From: Solirubrobacterales bacterium
Lineage (GTDB): Bacteria; Actinomycetota; Thermoleophilia; Solirubrobacterales; Solirubrobacteraceae
Assembly: GCA_003132505.1 (NCBI GenBank)
Contig: PKXY01000028.1
Span: 138,291 to 202,290, forward strand
DNA: 64,000 nt
Direction of reading: 5' to 3'
The notes under the pieces are model-generated. The model was given only the letters and a program-made list of their open reading frames with translations. It ran no database searches and was not told the DNA's origin. Shown here piece after piece: positions 62,194 to 64,000 of the stretch (within the stretch, counting starts at the first letter, position 1; each line of letters starts with the position of its first letter). A program made the translations under genes and the position numbers.

Positions 62194-64000
62194 TTACTTT
62201 CTAAGAACGGAGCGGTAGAGCGACATGAGCGCTGCTTCCGATGCGCCGGAGGAGAACTGCTGGGCGCGGACGCGCGCGTTGGCGACGAGATGTTTACGAA
62301 GGGCAATATCCGTCCTCAGCCGCCGCAGCGCTTCCGCCAGCGCATCGACGTCTCCCGCCGGATAGAGGAGTCCGTCTAGGCCGTCCGTCAGGATCTCACT
62401 TGGTCCGCCGCCTGCCGCTGCGATGACCGGGACGCCGGCAAGCATCGCCTCGACGATGACCTGCCCAAATGGCTCGGGCACGGTAGATGCATGTACGCAC
62501 ACGCTCATGGCGGTTAGCTCGGCCCAGACGTTCTCGCGAAAGCCGCGGAATTCGACGCGGTCGGCTATTCCGAGTCTCCGCGTGAGCTCGCGCAGCTCGA
62601 CGCCGTAATTCGCTTCGGCGTCTCCGAACATCGCGTCACCGACGAGCACCGCGGCCTCAGTGCCGCCGCCGAATGCTTGCGCAAACGCCTCGAGAAACAC
62701 GTGCTGACCCTTCCACGGTGCCACTCGGCCGATCATCCCGGCGACGAACGGCCGGTCACTTGCCGCCGTGACTCGCGTCGGCGGCTGGGTGATCGGATCG
62801 TGGATAACCGAATAGATCACCCGCGTGCGCTCCGGCGCCGACGGCAAGGTTCTCTTGGTCGCCTGCGAATTCGCCACGACGCCGTCAGGGAGGGTTGCGA
62901 TCAGGGCGCGGATGAGCGGTACCGCTGGGCGTGGGAGATAGTCCGGCGCGATGCGATCACGGACGTGCCACACCGCGGGCACCCTGGCGAGGCGGGCAGC
63001 CAGTGAGCCGTAAATTCCCGCCTTCAGCGTATTCGTGTGGACGAGGTCGGGCCGGATCGCTCGCAGCCGACGAGCCAGTCGGAATGTGTATGTCGTGGTA
63101 TCGAGGAAGGCGATAATCGGCACACGTCCAACGGCGACCCGATCCTTGCGCAGATCCCTCGTGCGCTCACGCATCGGCAGCACCTCGACCGACACGCCCG
63201 AGGCCAGCAGTCGCGCCACGAGCGGCCCATCCTCGGCCAGGATGACGTGGGCGTCAACGTCATCGAGCGCGTCGATCAGTCTCGCGAGCGCGATCTCCCC
63301 TCCGGACAGCTGCGCGACATGTCCGACGTAGACCACGCGGAGCTTCTGCGGGCCCTCGCCTAACAGACCGGTGTACAGCGCTCGGTGGCGCTCAGCGACG
63401 AGGTTCCAGCTGTGTCGCGTGGCCCATTCGCGTGTCACGTAGCGATCGGGGAGCTCGCCTCTCTCGGCCGCAACGAGCCTTTCTGCCAGCGCGTCGGGGT
63501 CGCCCGGCGTAACGATCAGGCTTGCGTCCAGTCCCGCCAGCGCTTCGGGGAGGCCGCCGACGCGTGTCGCGATCGTCGGTGTGCCAGCGGCGGCCGCCTC
63601 GAGGACGACGAGACCGAAGCCTTCGCAGGAGAGAGAGGGAACGACGTTCACGTCGGCAGCCCGGTAGAGATTCGCGAGCTCCTCGTCACTGATCCTTCCG
63701 AGCAACCTGACCGTCTCGGCGAGGCCGCTCGCCGCGACCTGTTCGCTGAGCGCGCCGCTCATCTTGCCAGTGCCGGCAATCAGGAGGTGGGGGGGTCGTG
63801 CGCTCGTGTCGTCGCCGTCGGCAGCGAGCAGCTGGGCCCAGGCCGTGAGCAGCAGGCTGAGTCCCATCCGAGGCACCAGACGCCGCGCGCAACACACGAC
63901 GAACGCGCTCGCGGGCAACGACAGCCGCTCACGCGCCGTGACTCGGTCGCCGGGGGCAAAGCGGTCGAGATCGACCCCCGGAGCGAGGACCTTGACGCGC
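62194..64000 (-). CDS. Tandem double GT4 glycosyltransferase (5' end outside the window)
   Basis: The frame stays open to the window edge, and the edge codons read VKVLAPGVDLDRFAPGD, a classic GT4 hinge, so the gene starts upstream of the window. The first visible part is the C-terminal half of a GT4 module (LLIAGTGKMSGALSEQV; SLSCEGFGLVVLEAAAAGTP). A complete second GT4 module follows: VVYVGHVAQLSGGEIALARL, VIYSVIHDPI, VAGMIGRVAPWKGQHVFLEA and ASTVPEPFGQVIVEAMLAG. Both donor sites look intact, so one polypeptide could add two sugars in succession. Confidence 0.88.
   Translation of the reverse strand, partial: RVKVLAPGVDLDRFAPGDRVTARERLSLPASAFVVCCARRLVPRMGLSLLLTAWAQLLAADGDDTSARPPHLLIAGTGKMSGALSEQVAASGLAETVRLLGRISDEELANLYRAADVNVVPSLSCEGFGLVVLEAAAAGTPTIATRVGGLPEALAGLDASLIVTPGDPDALAERLVAAERGELPDRYVTREWATRHSWNLVAERHRALYTGLLGEGPQKLRVVYVGHVAQLSGGEIALARLIDALDDVDAHVILAEDGPLVARLLASGVSVEVLPMRERTRDLRKDRVAVGRVPIIAFLDTTTYTFRLARRLRAIRPDLVHTNTLKAGIYGSLAARLARVPAVWHVRDRIAPDYLPRPAVPLIRALIATLPDGVVANSQATKRTLPSAPERTRVIYSVIHDPITQPPTRVTAASDRPFVAGMIGRVAPWKGQHVFLEAFAQAFGGGTEAAVLVGDAMFGDAEANYGVELRELTRRLGIADRVEFRGFRENVWAELTAMSVCVHASTVPEPFGQVIVEAMLAGVPVIAAAGGGPSEILTDGLDGLLYPAGDVDALAEALRRLRTDIALRKHLVANARVRAQQFSSGASEAALMSLYRSVLRK

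Noticed and set aside
1-64000. tRNA, rRNA and CRISPR arrays
   Set aside because: No regularly spaced repeats and no tRNA- or rRNA-like sequence were recognised on reading; a dedicated RNA search was not possible.

Overview
The window is GC-rich DNA with frequent GTG and TTG starts, 4-bp start/stop overlaps and actinobacterial gene families. It carries a CslA/GlxA pair, DUF2294, LtrA, a PadR regulator paired with an ABC exporter, and lipid-linked exopolysaccharide genes. This suits a soil actinobacterium, possibly Thermoleophilia/Solirubrobacterales. That placement is inference, because no rRNA or marker gene is present. No tRNA, rRNA or CRISPR array was seen.

Layout. (1) 1-9 kb: the end of a MacAB-like exporter (adaptor, ATPase, FtsX-type permease); a GNAT acetyltransferase; an MFS remnant beside a CGNR regulator; a Phd/VapC toxin-antitoxin pair with a palindromic operator; and a PadR-controlled ABC-2 exporter. 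(2) 9-17.6 kb: a redox block with a small ferredoxin, a NuoF-like flavo/Fe-S protein, three multi-histidine (b-haem-type) membrane proteins, small anchored proteins, an OmpR-type two-component system, LtrA and DUF2294. (3) 17.7-28.6 kb: a beta-glucan block with cslA-glxA, a decayed second cslA, two GH6 enzymes and one GH5 enzyme, plus a SCO protein and a DUF457 protein. GlxA-type enzymes need copper, and SCO proteins handle copper, so the set is coherent. (4) 29.2-32.75 kb: a four-gene operon of an all-helical protein, two P-loop GTPases and a GAP1-N-like protein. It resembles the predicted GTPase-centred bacterial conflict systems, and its last gene appears truncated. This is the best candidate here for a poorly characterised system. 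(5) 32.76-64 kb: a large surface-polysaccharide island. It has a PHP-type tyrosine phosphatase, an initiating phosphoglycosyltransferase, a BY-kinase/co-polymerase, an O-antigen ligase/polymerase, about a dozen glycosyltransferases, five methyltransferases, an epimerase, a hexapeptide acyltransferase and an ABC exporter that could act as the flippase. The middle of the island is broken up, with genes switching strand, an IS5-type transposase remnant that has cut short a GT2 gene, and several gene-poor gaps.

In region 5 the initiating transferase would load the first sugar on undecaprenyl phosphate. The GT2 and GT4 enzymes would extend it, and the methyl- and acyltransferases would decorate it. 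The ABC protein or an off-window flippase would translocate it, and the ligase with the BY-kinase/phosphatase pair would control polymerisation. Gene functions are read from motifs; no database search was run.
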